Origin: Caprella mutica
Taxonomy: Eukaryota > Arthropoda > Malacostraca > Amphipoda > Caprellidae
Length of the DNA: 64,000 nucleotides
Direction: 5' to 3'
NCBI GenBank assembly: GCA_947561585.1
Contig: CANNZV010000266.1
Span: forward strand, 726,183 to 790,182
Made by a program: the position numbers and the translations under genes. This document shows positions 1 to 13,000 of the stretch, in pieces (the first letter of the stretch is position 1; every line of letters begins with the position of its first letter). The notes beneath the pieces are model-generated. The model was not told the DNA's origin. It did no database searches and saw only the letters and a list, made by a program, of their open reading frames with translations.

Positions 1-705
1 TTAATAATAGATGATGTTACTTAATAACTTAATTATTATTATTCCACCTGTTCACTTTTATTCTGTTTTAAACAAAGCATTAATTACCGGAAATAATTTA
101 TCAATTAATATTATTTTTCTTATTAAATATATTTATAATCACATTCTTTTATTGTAATTTGTTTTCATTTATTACCTTTAGTTTGTAATGTTTATACATT
201 GTTATACCTACAGCGGGGCTTCAGCAACACTTTATTTTTCTATGAACTCACATGCATTAATAATTTTTGTGGCATAATGCTGAGTTATCTATAACTAGTA
301 ACATATTCTTCTAATTTGATCGATTTGACACAAACATACTTTATTATACTTAATGGAATAAATATAATTTAAAAAATTATAATTTTATAAAATTATATTT
401 TGAAATATATATGACTTCTGTTTCAAGACATGGATTGAAAGAAGAAAGTCATAAAATGAAACACTTTGAAGAAATATTACATTGTCTTCTAAGAATGACT
501 GAGTGATCGATGCTTTCAGGCGTGTCAGGAAGTTTTTGTACTGAGGAGAACATCCTAATGGTGTTTGACAGAGTAATCAATTAGGAAGATAACTAATGAT
601 GGAATTGTTCTAAGAGCGATATCTTCTTCCGAGGATGATTTATGACTTTCTTACACCATCTTAATAAATTATCATGTTTTAGCATGTTTGATATATTTTT
701 TTCAG
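1..705 (+). other. Intron sequence upstream of the first visible cadherin exon
   Basis: AT-rich sequence without a supportable gene. It ends in a pyrimidine-rich stretch and AG at 704-705, which reads as the acceptor of the exon starting at 706. The gene therefore begins outside the window. Confidence 0.7.
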
Positions 706-1082
706 TTGGAAGAAGCTATTGGAGTATCACTGTTAGGATCAGGACTGACAACTCTAGGCAGGTGCAACAGACAAGCTCAAGAATGTCCCTGTTGTTGTCA
801 GGATAAAATATCTATCAGTGGTAATTACTCGTTGGTTGACATTAGTTCCTCTGCTCATTTGGGTCCAAGATTAATTCTTGATTCAATATGCGGATGCCAT
901 AAATTAAATACGGATAACAAGAAATTAAGAGAATCAGAAGGTACTTTTGAGAGCGAGAATACAGAATCTTCTGACTATGTTCCATCTGCCCATGCCGTTC
1001 TGAGCGAAGTTGTACCAACTTGTCAAGCGAACACCTGCTTGAATGGGGGCCGATGTTTCATGGACAGCGAAAACAAACCGAG
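706..1082 (+). CDS. Cadherin exon A: cysteine-rich lead and start of EGF 1
   Basis: Opens in phase 0 with LEEAIG after an AG acceptor. It contains an ECPCCC cluster and the first half of an EGF domain (CQANTCLNGGRC). The exon ends in phase 2 within an AGG arginine codon. The only donor that keeps the EGF frame is a GC dinucleotide at 1083-1084 (GAG|GCATGT). A nearby GT at 1086 would put the next exon out of frame. The intron is 83 bp. Confidence 0.8.
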
Positions 1083-4000
1083 GCATGTTGTCACTTTTTA
1101 AACTTATGTGTTTTCTATAAATTTCAAGAAATCGGTGAATTTAATATTGATTTTCAACATCACAGGTGCATCTGTCCAGAAGGAACAGAAGGTCGTAGCT
1201 GTAAGCATCTTTCTCGCCAATTTGTATTGGACAAAATAGGAAGAAAATCTAATAGTTCCTGGGTCTGGTTACCTCCTCTACCAACCTGTACGAAACTGCA
1301 TATGAGTATTTACATCCTCACCAGTAGTTCCAATGGACAGATTCTATTTGTCGCTTCTAAACAAACGGGTCCTTACGAGCCATACCTTTCACTAACTTTG
1401 AATAATGGTCATCCTCAAGCTAAGGTCAGAACGTCAACTACTGGCCCAACTGCTACTATCACTCTGAATGCAACTGTCGCTGACAATGTATGGCATCGAC
1501 TGGATGTCGTTTGGATTAACCAGGTCACCATCATTCAGAATCTATTAAACACTTGCATGTTACTGTTTACTAGTTTTATAACTATTTTGAAAACTGTCTA
1601 AATGAAAAATTCAATCATTTTGAAATTTATAAGTATTCTTAAATAATTTTTTTGAACATACATCAAGATGTTCATTATACGTATGCATGGAATACAAATA
1701 AATATTATTTTTTAACTTGATCCCCTATACTTTTTCAGACTTTAGCCCTTTACTTGGATCTGTGTAGCAGTTCCGGATTAGAGCCACACGGTCTTCTACA
1801 TAGAAGCTTTCGAATTCCTGATGTCGAATCTCAGAATAAGTTCAACTTTTCAAACTGTCGACAAAGTACTCAATTGCCAATACCTTTTAGAGCAGTAGGA
1901 CTCATAAGTCCTATGCAGTTAGGATTCAAACCATCTACCAGTGAGAAGGAAAAAGCTGACAATCAAAATATAAACGCCAATTCCAGCTTCATTGGTTGTG
2001 TCTCTCATGTTAGAATAAATAAAAAGGTAAGTTCATCATTTTTCTAATGATTTTCATATTGCATAAATATAATGTTTTGATTCATAACATAATTGTATGG
2101 AATTGATAGGTAGATATAAATGAATAATATAAAATGAAAGATTTAATTCGAAAATTCGAAAGTTTATTCATTTATGGAAAGTGAAATTCCCCTTCAAGCT
2201 TAAGTATGTAGTATTCCGGTATTGAAGTTATGAAGAAAAATTAGTTTAGCCCTCATAAAATACATCATTTCAACAGATTTTTCATGAGTATTTTCAATTT
2301 TCAATAAATACTATTAATATTTTTCTTTAATTATTTCAACAGCTTCAAGATTTGGGGACATCCGTAGTTGGTGAAGGCAGTTACCCAGGCTGTAAACACC
2401 TCAAGTGTCAGAGATACAAGTCTCTCTGTCCTCAAAATTCAAAGTAAGGTCATTCAAATATTCTATTTCTCTATGAGAATGTAACCAGCTAATCTCCTAA
2501 TTTAAAACTGTGAATGTAGTTACATGCAGTTAATAATATAAGCTCATCATTATTATGTGAATTAGCGAGCAAATTTCACGGTTAACTTTTGTTTCGTACT
2601 TCTTGAATATTAATAGACTTTTTAAAAATTCCAATCTAAAGAATAACCTATTGAATAATTGAAGCAATATACATAACTGACATTTGCAAAAATTCAATAA
2701 TATTATCTAATGTGAAGTCATTTCTGTAACTCTTTTTCACCAATGTTTACTTTTAGGTGCGTTGGTTCAAGAGAAGGTTGCTCCTGTATTTTGGGTTTCA
2801 GTGGAACAGATTGCAGCATCAGAACCTCTCCATCTACTCTGCAACTGAACAGTTTCGTGCACATCGCCCTCTCCTTCTCTCCTCAACCTTACTCCAATGA
2901 CATACAACTGAGGTGAGTACAAACTGTGGAGTAGAGGATGATTCTATGAGTGATCTGTTGAGTAGAGGATGATTCTATGAGTGATCTGTGGAGTAGAGGA
3001 TGACTCTATGAGTGAACTGTGGAGTAGAGGATGATTCTATGAGTGATCTGTGGAGTAGAGGATTATTCTATGAATGTTCTGTGGAGTAGAGGATGATTCT
3101 ATGAGTGATCTGTAGAGTAGAGGATTATTCTATGAGTGATCTGTGGAGTAGAGGATGATTCTATGAGTGATCTGTGGAGTAGAGGATTATTCTATGAGTG
3201 ATCTGTTGAGTAGAGGATGATTCTATGAGTGATCTGTGGAGTGGAGGATTATTCTATGAGTGATCTGTGGAGTAGAGGATGATTCTAAGCAATGAGCAAA
3301 AGGATGGAGTAGAGGATGATTCTATGAGTGATCCTATAATAAGTACATGTGATTAATGATGTAAAATAAAAGGTATTTGAAAAGAAAACTTTAGTTCGAT
3401 AAAAAGGATATTGGAGTATAGGATTGACATTTGTATCAAATTAAGTTAGGCTGGTTATCAATAGTTACTATTCTTTTTTAATTAATAATTAACAAATTAA
3501 AATAAGCCACTGATTCATTTTTACCTTTGCAAATGTGCGGAAGGTCACTTGATATGTTACAGCATGCTTTTAAAATCGAAATAACCATTACTGTGTCATT
3601 TCATCTGCTGTATATTTCTAACGAGAGAAATATTGAATAAATTTCAGTTTATTTAATTCTAAAATAATTCAATGAAATACCCCCTAAAATTTCACACAAT
3701 ATTGCTCGTCCATTAATGTATTAATTAATAAGGAAACCTATTTCCTAATTACAATCAAGTTCCTATAAAATCATAAAGTTTAGTGCTATCCTTCTGTAAT
3801 GATTATTCGTATCTTTCATCATTTTACATTTTCTCAACCATTCACATCATTACCACCACGTAACTTCCTATCCAATTAAATGCATCAGTCTCTTGCTTCT
3901 CTCTCTCCCCATTTCACTCGTACCTTACCAATCCCATCTTCAAAGTTAACACAGAACTATATATTGGGGAACCAGATGCATTAGTAGATTAGGGCAACTA

Positions 4001-7000
4001 TTGATGCGAGATGATCTGAAACTAATTAGTCTATCACGCCTAGAATGCATTTATCATACACTTTGATTTGCCATCTCTGAGTAGCTGCATAAGATGATTT
4101 TTTTTTGCGTGAGAAATATAAGGATTTAATAAGTAATTATACGTTTATAATAATCTTAATGGAACACAGTTATAACGCTATAAAAAACAAAGTCAATGAA
4201 TGTTCAAGACTATGTTAATTAAACGAGAGAAAAAATGGTATACATTTTATTAGATCGAAGCAATAATTCAACCTTCAGGATATTAATTCCATCAAGTACA
4301 TTAGTTGAATAAAGTGAAGAAATAATAATAAGTATAGCATTATGGAAAGTGGTACTTGTGGATTATTCTGCAAACTATGTGTTAATCACATTTTTTCAAG
4401 ATTACATGCTCTTGTACATATTGTCACGTATATATTAACTCATTGATTCACTATACCGTTTATAACTAAATTATATACTCAAAAATTGTACTTTGCATTT
4501 GTGGTATCGAATATCTCACACGTGATGGAAAAGGATATTCTGTGTTTATATTGCAACATTTCATTAACTTAATACATTTATTTAATTCACATTATTCGAA
4601 TTTGAAAAACTCACATGTTTCTTCTATTATATTTAATTTAACTTAGATTTAATTAAGTTCACTCATTCTTATAATATTTTTACATTTTCTGTTTATGAAA
4701 CGTACTCCATCAGCCCCGAACATTCAATTTAACGTTCATTTATACTATTTATTCAATAACAATTTATGTTTGTTTACACGATATGTACAGTGTACACTAT
4801 GTGCCGATATTGAGTGGTTTTGATTTCTTCCCCACAGGATTCGAACCAGGCAGCTCTCTGGCCTCGTGATGGCCCTCAGCTCTCGACAGGGCAAAGACTC
4901 TTTCATGCTGAGTCTTCACGGAGGCATGCCCTGCCTTGACTTCAGAAACCCCCCTAATAATCCTTTGAAACTGTGTCTTCAAACGGCGGTCAATGACGGC
5001 TCTTGGCACGCCATAAGAGCTTTGAGGTGAGTTATTGGAGTATAAACCCTTGAATTAGTTAGTGCTTCAAATTGAATGTATTGATATGCACCAAACAATG
5101 GTTGCTATTACAACCAGACTCTTTTATGTTCACTTCATGTGGTGTTTTGATAGCCACAATTAGACCATTTGAATGTTAATAATAACATCCGCCACTTCGT
5201 GATTTGGTTTATGGAGTTAGAAGGTACATTGACTTTGAACTAGTGAAAAAATTCTGTTTTTGTGTGATAGACAATTAGTTCACCATCAATAAAATGTTTT
5301 GTAACAAATTATTGATTTTTAATATACTTGTTTTACCATTATCAGCTAGGTTCAGTAAATAGTTTCATTAACTTACTTGTTCAAATTAACGAATCTGTGT
5401 GAGACATTTTATTTTTATTCCTTTAGTTCTAGGATAGAGAAAATGAATAAAAATATTTCACAGTATATGGTAGTAAATCTAAGTGATGATTCATGTAATC
5501 TCTCCCAACTCCCAATCGGTGAGAGAGAAAGGTACTGAGAGAGGAAGGAACTGAGAGAGAAAGGTACTGAGAGAGGAAGGTATTGAGAGAGAAAGGTACT
5601 GAGAGAGAAAGGTACTGAGAGAGAAAGTTACTGAGAGAGAAAGGTACTGAGAGAGAAAGGTACTGAGAGAGAAAGGTACTGAGAGAGAAAGGAACTGAGA
5701 GAGAAAGGTACTGAGAGAGAAAGGTACTGAGAGAGAAAGGTACTGAGAGAGAAAGTTACTGAAAGAGAAAGGTACTGAGAGAGAAAGGTACTGAGAAAGA
5801 AAGGTACTGAGAAAGAAAGGTACTGAGAAAGAAAGGTACTGAGAAAGAAAGGTACTGAGAGAGATAGGTACTGAGAGTGAAAGGTACTGAGAGAGAAAGG
5901 TACTGAGAGAGAAAAGTACTGAGAGTGAAAGGTACTGAGAGTGAAAGGTACTGAGAGAGAAAGGTACTGAGAGAGAAAGGTACTGAGAGAGAAAGGTACT
6001 GAGAGAGAAAGGTACTGAAAGAGAAAGGTACTGATGATAATTTGGTATATTATTCAAAGCTCCACAACTTTGTATTTTTATTGGTTAAATTATTTAATCA
6101 AGGAATTTTTTTAACATGGTTATATAACAGATGAATTTATTATTATTCTACATAATTTCACAATTGAATTTCAAGTTCAGTATCAGAGCTTCAGGACTAA
6201 TAAATTAAAATAATTATTATTGTGGAACACACAATGGGTTCAGAAGCATTGAAAGCTGTGTAAATTGGTAGACCTGAAGAAAGTACAGTTTATTTAAAGT
6301 TTTAGCCAGTTAGTTAAAGTCAGATAATTCTCTGTAAAGTTTTAAGTTAGCTAGTTATTAAAATTCAAACATCCAACTAGTTAGCAGACCAGTTAAAATT
6401 ATCACAGCAATTAGGTATAGACAACTATAGTTAAACTAACACTGATGCCAAGATAGAATGGCCCAAAAAACTCCTTAACTAAAATTACCCACTGATTATA
6501 ATTAACTCCCAGAACACAGTTCAAAAATTACTCGTGGAAATTAGACTATGAACAGAAAGGTACTCAATAAAACTGAAAATGCTGACTGTTGACAGATAAT
6601 CAGATTTCACAATCTGATGCATAAAATACAGCCGACAGATAGCGCTTTATAGCATAAACTTAAATATGCCAAATGAATATTAATTGAAGGAATAACTAAA
6701 TTGGCTGTATATATTATGAGTTAGTTTATTTAGTATCGAATATAAAGTTATGAATCGTTACCTCGACAACGAAATAGGGTAAGTTCCTGGCTATCAGACT
6801 GTTTCACGTTTTCGATGATATAAATATAAAGACCTAGAGTAATTGTTATTTTACTTTTATTTTAATTGGTAGGGTCGGACGGGGTATCACTATCTACGCA
6901 TACCCTTTTTATGGGGTATCATTCCGCACCCCTTATAATTTTAAAATCACTTGCTTTTTTAGCCTAAATCTGATTGCACCATCATTTCAAGCATCCTTTT

Positions 7001-10000
7001 TTCTCCCATAAACACCATGACACACCATTATCCTATAAGTATTTCTAGAGCTGAGCTGCAATATATATAGTGCTCTCAGAACGATCTGAAAAAAGTTTGC
7101 ACTGGTGATTTTTAAATCCCGCAAACTCTCCAATAACTCTAGAACCGAGATTTATAGATTCCTATTGTTTTAACATGTTAGCACAAACATTAACAGTTAC
7201 ATTATGTCAAATTTTCAACTTCTCAGTTTTAACGGTTTTCCCGCCACAACCGTGCGCAGTGATACCCCATACAATTTAGAGGTAGAGGGGTATCACCGCG
7301 CATCATTAATAACAGTATTTGTATGTAAATAAATATAAAAATTATGAGTTTTTGGCTTTCAATAAAGGCATAAATATTGAATAAGGTGTTATTTAATTAT
7401 AAATTTGATTAACAATAAACTTACAATCGTAGTAGCTATGCAACTTGATATGGGGGTATTAAAATAGGGAGAGTGGGTATTTAGGGTGGGAGGGGTTTAT
7501 TGTGAGAGCTTTCGAATTAAATGTTTATTAACAATAAACATATGATCATATTATATTACTTATAGTAGTAATAGTAAACTAGTTGCGTAAAATTTAAATG
7601 TTAAATTTGTTGCAGATTCATTGAATATGTGTTTTAAAAACAAGGGACAAGTAGATTTGAGAGAGGGCATGTAGAGAGGAAAATACAGACGTTTAGATGA
7701 GGGGAGGAGGATTTAAATGTGAGTGATAGGAAAATAGTTGGGATACAGAGGGAAATAAATGGGGAAGAGAGGGGTTTAGATAAGAATAGAGGGAGATTTC
7801 GAAGAAGAGAGAGTGTGATTAAAATGTTATGAAAGGGGGATTTAGTTGGGAAGAGAGGGGGATTTAGATGGGGGGAGAGGGATACTTAGATGGGTAAAGA
7901 AGGTGATTTAGATAGGGGGTGGGATGAGTATTAAAATGGGGATAGGAGGTATTTAGGTGGGGGAGAGAAGTGCTGTATTTATGCCTTTCGCAGTAATACC
8001 CCCTTCATGTGCGCAGTGATACCCCTATACACTCACTAAAAGTTACGCACGAAAAATTGCCAATAAGCATTTCATTTTTTATCTATTATTTTGAAACTGG
8101 TTGAGAACCATCCTCATTCATGACCATTTCATCACGAGAAAAAGAGTTTATCTAGAACGTTTAGTTTTCGAGTAAATACAGAGTTTGCTGGATTGTGCGC
8201 AATGATACCCCGTCCGACCCTATGTATAATACTTGCAGGTGTCATGGATACTTATTAAAATAAAAGTTAAATATTTATAATTATTATACAAATTTTCTTT
8301 CTCAAGATAGGAAAAGTGGAACCATCCGATATGTCGAAAAGTAATCCAATTATACTCTATGATATCGTTATTTTCTTTACTACTAAAGATGTTTTTAGAT
8401 TAGATTTCACTGTACCATTTTAGCCTAATTTCTCTATGTAGCAATGGAATATTGCAGCATACAGCCATTGCTATTTTATTGACCTGTTTTGATGTTTCAT
8501 AGAATTGTTTTGTTATTTTGTAGAATTGTTTTGCTATTACATTGTTTTCTTATTTTCTAAGGCGGATCATTTGCACTCCCTTGAGATGCATTTCTAAGCA
8601 TCTGTTTTTTTTTTTGCCTCTGAATTGCTTTTCCTTTCAATAATGATTACATTCTATTTATAGTGCATTGTAAGATTAATTAATTGAAATGTTATACATG
8701 GATTCTCATGCAGTGGTATAGCCATTACATTCCTCTCAATTTTATTTTATTTAGTTTAGCTACTAATTTCATTGAATTTGAAATGTAATTATTGAAATTT
8801 TCAATATGTTGTTATTTAAAAAATATTTTATATCGTATTATTCCAAAAATAATAAAAATTAGAGCCATTTTACGTTTCTCAACTACCATTGGTAAAATGA
8901 GAATTATTGATATCTTTGCAAGCTATAAAATATTTTACACTTATCATTGTTCTAATATAATGATATTAATGAATTAATTATATGAAAGATTCAAAATATC
9001 TAGAAGATATATAAAATATATATATTTTACAATGGTTCTCGAACACATATTTAATTTAGTTTATTTGTAATTTACAGAATGAAATCATTGTTGAAATTTA
9101 CTTTTGAGGGAAATCAAAGCGATTAATCATCGTTCAAATCAGTATAATAATATTAACAGTTTTAAGTCTGCCTCACACATGTCAGTGATCCGTCCGGGAC
9201 GTCTCCTGTAAGTGATTTTTTTAGTGATGAGATGAGCCGGTACTTTGTGAATGTGTCCGTTGAAATTAAAGTAACGATATTTTTTTTTTTCACTGACACT
9301 AAGCATTGATATGAGACGGACTGGAGACGTCCCGACGGATCCCTGACATGTGTGAAGAAGCCTTTTTGAACCTTTATAGTATGTTCTCCTCTTCCAATTC
9401 ATGAATATTAATACTGTTTTTATTCATTGACACCACAAGGTACGGGTCTTTCATGGAGCTCATTATGGATGAGGGAGATGGAAGCGAGCAGTACACTTCA
9501 GTTCTTATGCTCCAGGACAGCTCCTCCTCTACTCCAGACCCCGTTTCTCCTGCTCTGCCCCATCCTCAGCTGCTTCACGTTCACAGGCAGGAAGGAGTCT
9601 CCATTGGGGGTATTCCTGAGTTCCACGGGCCTTCCGCAACTACAGTTCATTCCGATCTCAGAAACAGTGAGTATATTTTATCTCTGAACAGTCATTTTAA
9701 ACTGGTAAATGGTTAACATGGAAGAATATCCTTGTACAGAACTTTTGTAACTCATTTGTAACTTTTGTAACTCATCTAAGAAGTACATTTAATTATGTAA
9801 TCTAAATTGGGATATCCTTCTGGGCCACTCTGTATATTTGGAATTGTACTTTATGATCATTGAGCAAAGATTATTAAGCTTATTGGGTTATTTTCTGTTG
9901 ATATGGGTTTTTAGATTTTAATCTAAGCTTTAGATTAATTCTCTGCAAATGGTGAGCTATAAATTTATATATACATTTTCAATTTTTTTTAAGAAAACCA

Positions 10001-13000
10001 ATAATTCAAAAAAATCAATTTATAGGTAGTACTTAACAATATTTCTGTATTGCCTCCGAATATATAAACAATACTGATTTAATCATATGGAAATTTGAAT
10101 AATTTCTATTGATTTATATCAAAATTTGAAGATACTACATTCACATCGTACATCCTTTACTGAACATTTCTATTTTTCTCAGCCTGTCTTGACGATGTAA
10201 GGTTAGATGGTCATCCGTTGCCCCTTCCTCCTAACACCAAAGCGACCCCTTGGGGGGCAGTGACCTTTGAACAAGGGGTCACTGGGGGCTGCGAGACCCC
10301 CGATGCTTGCCTCAATGTGACCTGCACTCATCCCCTGCAGTGCAAAGACTCTTGGTACAGGCACTACTGTAGGTACGATATTAAGTCATTAAGATTATAT
10401 CATCTCAACCTAATCTTCTATCACCTGATCATGAATTACTATTAATTAAGTTATTATAATGAGATCAAATTGTCACAACCTAATCTTGTATGATCTGATA
10501 ATGAATTAATTTCTGGTTTGTTTTCATCCGTTAACTTGCCTCTGACATTACAATGAACATTGCCCACTGTCACAGTTGTCCGGATGGCCTGACCATCTCA
10601 GCGGACCAAAGCAAATGCATCGATGTGGATGAATGCTCCTGGTCACCCTGTTTGAACAGGGGGAAGTGCATTAACAGGGAAACAGGTAATATCCCTATTT
10701 TCCTATTACAATTGAACTTTAAGAATGAACATATAGACTGTTAAATGCTAAAGCCATTTTGAGTGATACAATGCAAATAACAAACTTTTCATATTATGAT
10801 ATCTTTTGTTTTCTGTTTTAATTTTATTTGTATAAAAAAGACTTGAATTAGTTTCAACATCCAACTGATATTCTCGAATTAATTTTTCCCCAGATTACAA
10901 ATGTGTGTGTCTGCCATCTTACTCCGGTAATAACTGTGAATCAAGTCTCTCAGTGCGGGGCAACCCATTGCCTCAACACATCACTTGGCTAACAGTCATC
11001 TGCTCAATCACTGGAGTTGTGGCAAGTGAGTGCTAAGATGTTATAACTCTACTTGCCATTTTTAGTTGTAAATCCAATTAGTTTCTTGCACATTTGGTAG
11101 CTCTCTTCTAAAAATGAAGTGAACTTTGGAGGCAGTCTTCATGAGTTGAATTTGATGCACTACTTCAGAGAATACGACTATATCTCCAATTTGCATTCAG
11201 TCTTTTGTGCAGTCGATCCTATGCATGAATATTAATTAGTACCTGACTGTATTAGTGTGGAGCCCTCACTCTAAATACAAAACGTACTTAATTCCGACAT
11301 TAATTTAATGAACAACTTTGAGAGTATTTTTTTTTATCTATGAGGTTCATTTTCTGCATTATTTTTGATATCTAACAAAAAAGCATAAACTTAATAGGAA
11401 TTCTATATTTGATTGGCATCACTCCCCTATAAATAATTTGCTTAACTTTATTTATCTGTGGCATGTCACGTTTTTATATTTTTTTCAGAATTATGCAAAA
11501 TATGTTCCCAGATGGTAGCAAGAGTTCAATAAAATTAGTAATTATTCAAAAATCGACAGTGTTAGTTTTCCTATTTAATGTCACACTCACAAATTTGACA
11601 TGACCCCTAACTTCTATATATGAAGTGCGATCTGTCCAAAATATTTATGCTGTGAGCTTAATAGTACCTGGGCACCGTAAAAAATAAAATTAATCTTATA
11701 CATGATTTAGAAAAATAATAAAATTTAGCTCATTTTTTTGACCTGTCAAAATTGTGAGCTCATTTTCTTGACATGTCAATTTTTTGAGTCTGACTTCAAT
11801 GCTCACCAATTTGACACTCAGTATCTTGACGCTCATATATATGACACGTTCAAAAGACTTTATGGATTATTCAGACCACATAAAGAGATGTTCAAATGCT
11901 TGTGAGATATCTTTATTACCTTTGCAGATTGCGATGGTCATATTTTAGGCGGCATTTATTTATTTATTCAGTTAGCTAGTTATTGGTTATTCGCATAACT
12001 CAAAAAGTAGACTACCAAATTGCCTGTTATTTACTATAACGATTGGTCAATGTCCAGGAATCATCTGGTAAAATTTTGGGATCAATCCGGTCAAAGGTCA
12101 AGGTCACTTATAACTCGAACCATATGGTATAATATTGAAGTATTGAACTAAATTTCCTGGAATTAGGTGGGAAGATTGCTCAATGTCCAAGAAGTATCTG
12201 GGAAAATTTTGGGAACGATCCGGTCAAAAGGTCAAGGTCAAAATTATTTATAACTCTAAAACTATTAAACCAAATTGCCAGTAATTTTTTGAAGCGATTG
12301 GTCATTCTCAAGGAATCATTTTGACATAGATTCGGTCAAGGTCAAGATCATTTATAATTCAAACCATATGATAAAATATTGCCTGGAAGTTAGTGAGAAG
12401 ATTGGTCAATGTACAGGAGGTAACTTGTAAAATTATGGGAGCGATACGGTCAAAGGTCAAGGTCAACATCGTTTATAACTCAAAAACTATCGATCGAATT
12501 GCCTCTAATTTGGTATTACGATTGGTCACTCTCCGTGAATCATCTGGTGAAATTTTGAAGTCGATCCGGTCAAAGGTCAAGGTCATATATAAATCAAAAA
12601 CTATTTAAACAAATTGCCTGTAATTTGGTATACCAATTAGTCCATGTCCATGAATCATCTGGTAAAATTTTGTGATCAATCATGTCAAAGGTCAAGGTCA
12701 ATGTCATTTATAACTCAAACCATATGGTATAGTATTAAAGTATTAAACCAAATTGTCTGGAATTAAGTGGGAAGATTGATTAATGTCCAGGAAGTATCTT
12801 GTAAAATTATGGGAGCGATTTGGTCAAAGTTCAAGGTCAAAATCATTTAAAACTCAATAAAACATTTAACCAAATTGCCTGAAATTTGGTAGCACGATAT
12901 ATCATTGCACAGGAACCATTTGCCATTTGATTAGATTTTGGGAGCGAACGGGTAAAAGGTCAATGTCAAGGTCATTTATAAGCTGAGGCGAAGGTATGCG

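Larger units (their letters stand above)
6777..8347. mobile_element. Older small inverted-repeat element (family A), split by a younger insertion
   Basis: The left end GGGTAAGTTCC with ...TTCGATGAT (6777-6824) pairs with an inverted copy at about 8308-8347 (GGAAAAGTGGAACCATCCGA...TCC). The same termini appear near 49710-49847, 57773-57974 and, as one end, at 55570. No coding potential is visible. Most of the span is a second element (6872-8220), so this copy was the earlier insertion. Confidence 0.6.

Noticed and set aside
4797..5009. 70-codon - strand frame
   Set aside because: It is the shadow of cadherin exon F, which has matching splice phases and laminin G motifs on the + strand.
5491..6057. 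Ser/Leu-rich 188-codon - strand frame
   Set aside because: It is the reverse strand of the 18-bp GAGAGAGAAAGGTACTGA array inside a cadherin intron.
9427..9687. Alternative + frame over cadherin exon G
   Set aside because: Only the frame starting at 9440 fits the phases of both neighbouring exons and gives laminin G-like strands.
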